Virus record (IMG/VR): IMGVR_UViG_3300007617_000017
Location: 1-23,802 of that record
DNA: 23,802 nt
From: a virus
Direction: 5' to 3' (one strand)
The notes under the pieces were generated by a model. It was not told the DNA's origin and did not search any database. It saw only the letters and a program-made list of their open reading frames with translations. A program made the position numbers and the translations under genes. Positions within the stretch are counted from its first letter, which is position 1, and every line of letters starts with the position of its first letter. Positions 22,305-23,802 of the stretch are shown in pieces.

Positions 22305-23802
22305 CCGCTCCAGATTCATATAATGGCAATCCATACATCAAACGTGATGGAGTGCAGCAGCAGTTTACCGCTCACGAGATAAGCGAGTATAAAAAATGTA
22401 TGGCAAGTGTGTCGTACTTTGCAGAACACTATGTAAAGGTTATAAACCTTGATCGCGGACTTGTAAACTTTAAGCTGCGCGGCTATCAAGAAAAGATGGT
22501 CGATCACTTTACACACAATCGCTTTAGTATTATTCTTGCGTGTCGCCAGAGCGGTAAGTCTGTGACGAGTGTTGCGTGGCTGCTTCACTACGCGATATTC
22601 AACCCTGATAAAAAGATAGGCATACTTGCAAACAAAGGAGCGACTGCACGCGAGATGTTGTCTCGTCTTACCCTTATGCTTGAAAACTTGCCATTTTTCT
22701 TGCAACCTGGTTGTAAAATACTAAACAAGGGAAACATAAAATTTAGCAACAACTCTGAGATTATTGCTGCTGCAACAAGCGGTTCAAGTATTCGCGGACT
22801 CTCAATGAATGTTATTTTCCTTGACGAGTTTGCATTCGTACATGGAGCAAACGAGTTTTATACAAGTACCTATCCCGTTATTTCGTCTGGAAAAGACACA
22901 AAGGTTATTATTACAAGTACTCCTAATGGCATTGGTAATATGTTTTATAAGCTTTGGGAGGGTGCGATACAAGCCACAAACGAGTTTCAACCATTTACTA
23001 TTCGATGGAATGACGTGCCTGGACGAGACGACGAGTGGAAACGTCAGACGATTGCAAACAGCAGCGAACTTCAATTTGCCCAGGAGTTTGAAGTAAACTT
23101 TATTGGCAGCTCCCAGACGCTAATAGGTTCAGACACATTGCTAGGACTGCAGTCACGTGAACCTCTACAACTTCAACATGGCATACGTTACTATGTTGAA
23201 CCAATTGAAGGTCATGACTATATAATAACTGCTGACGTCAGTAAAGGTCGCGGCCAGGACTACAGTACATTTACTGTGTTTGATATATCTGGCGTAGACG
23301 GCACATTTAAGCAGGTGTGTACATATCGAGACAACCTTGTGTCTCCACTTATGTTTCCAGAGTTTATTGTTCGTGCCGCAAAGACATACAACGATGCACT
23401 TGTAATAGTTGAAAACAATGATGCTGGACAAGTGGTATGCAACTCGATCTATTACGACTATGAGTATGACAACACGTTTGTACAGAGTTCTGTAAAGTCA
23501 AGTGGTATTGGTGTGACAATGACAAAACGTGTAAAGCGTATTGGGTGCAGCAACCTAAAAGATCTATTAGAAAGTGGCAAACTTCAGGTTTGTGACGCAG
23601 ATACAATAGTTGAACTTAGTAGCTTTGAACCAAAGGGTGACAGCTATGCTGCGCGAGGAAACACCCACGACGACATGGTTATGAATCTTGTGCTCTTTGC
23701 CTGGTTTGTAAGTACTGACGCGTTTGGAGGACTCAGTAATATCGAACTAAAATCCCTTCTCTATAGCGAAAAGATACGAGAAATGGAAGAAGACTTGCCG
23801 CC
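22301..23802 (+). CDS. 17: Terminase large subunit gp17 (3' partial)
   Basis: 500 residues are visible and the gene runs off the right edge. It is the ATPase/nuclease motor that packages DNA into the prohead and cuts concatemers. ATPase motifs: Walker A CRQSGKS (81-87), Walker B IFLDEFAF (172-179, with Asp175/Glu176) and coupling motif TSTPNG (205-210). The nuclease (RNase H fold) shows TADVSKGRGQDYS with Asp312, VENNDAG with Glu371, and HDDMV with Asp457/458. The sequence GCSNLKDLLESGKL also fits marine T4-like gp17. The N-terminus before Walker A (80 residues) is about half the T4 length, typical of cyanophage-like relatives. I chose the ATG at 22301, overlapping the gp16 stop, because similarity begins soon after. 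Confidence 0.97.
   Translation, partial: MTAPDSYNGNPYIKRDGVQQQFTAHEISEYKKCMASVSYFAEHYVKVINLDRGLVNFKLRGYQEKMVDHFTHNRFSIILACRQSGKSVTSVAWLLHYAIFNPDKKIGILANKGATAREMLSRLTLMLENLPFFLQPGCKILNKGNIKFSNNSEIIAAATSGSSIRGLSMNVIFLDEFAFVHGANEFYTSTYPVISSGKDTKVIITSTPNGIGNMFYKLWEGAIQATNEFQPFTIRWNDVPGRDDEWKRQTIANSSELQFAQEFEVNFIGSSQTLIGSDTLLGLQSREPLQLQHGIRYYVEPIEGHDYIITADVSKGRGQDYSTFTVFDISGVDGTFKQVCTYRDNLVSPLMFPEFIVRAAKTYNDALVIVENNDAGQVVCNSIYYDYEYDNTFVQSSVKSSGIGVTMTKRVKRIGCSNLKDLLESGKLQVCDADTIVELSSFEPKGDSYAARGNTHDDMVMNLVLFAWFVSTDAFGGLSNIELKSLLYSEKIREMEEDLP

Noticed and set aside
22316-22705. Antisense ORFs opposite the terminase gene
   Set aside because: They lie over the conserved terminase ATPase domain, whose motifs fully explain the sequence.

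Overview
The window is a late-gene segment of a T4-like (T4 superfamily, contractile-tailed) bacteriophage. The right end holds five genes in the order known from T4 and its relatives: neck proteins gp13 and gp14, tail-completion protein gp15, terminase small subunit gp16, and terminase large subunit gp17 (cut by the window edge). Eight exact copies of the T4 late-promoter octamer TATAAATA lie in front of genes, which supports the same assignment. The terminase motifs look closer to those of marine (cyanophage or pelagiphage-like) relatives than to coliphage T4. The host cannot be named. Coding is AT-rich and almost no gene has a recognisable Shine-Dalgarno sequence.

Layout. (1) Positions 1-14027 hold a run of nine virion-surface or adhesin-type genes. 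In order they are: a tandem-repeat fibre with a beta-helix-like domain (5' end missing), a short fibre-type protein, a seven-bladed FG-GAP-like propeller ending in a PKD-like segment, a leucine-rich-repeat protein, then (after a 78-residue orphan) an S74-chaperone tail fibre, a Calx-beta-like protein, a 905-residue glycine-rich fibre, a lectin-like protein and a fibre with an FCCH-like module. (2) Positions 14032-14594 hold a small unknown gene, a convergent reverse-strand gene and a divergent promoter region. (3) Positions 14595-16929 hold a sugar cassette: UDP-galactopyranose mutase plus two tandemly duplicated putative glycosyltransferases, joined by ATGA stop/start overlaps. (4) Positions 17005-17477 hold a probable holin and a 51-residue two-helix partner. 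(5) Positions 17492-19325 hold a small structural protein and a LamG plus PA14/GLEYA adhesin. (6) Positions 19342-23802 hold gp13 to gp17.

How it works together. The neck proteins, gp15 and the terminase make and close DNA-filled heads and join them to tails. In T4 the stretch upstream of gene 13 holds wac (fibritin); here it is occupied by a large set of receptor-binding candidates with domains more familiar from cellular adhesins. The sugar cassette may decorate the virion or the host surface with galactofuranose, and the membrane pair probably serves lysis.

The most unusual signals are three. Late promoters sit 5-10 bases before start codons, which predicts leaderless mRNAs. The propeller and LRR genes are in the same frame and separated only by a promoter and its embedded stop codon, at a point that seems to cut a PKD-like domain. 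A perfect GC-rich 22-base palindrome lies inside the LRR gene. There are no tRNA genes, CRISPR arrays or insertion sequences that I can see, and no gene-free stretch exceeds 300 bases.
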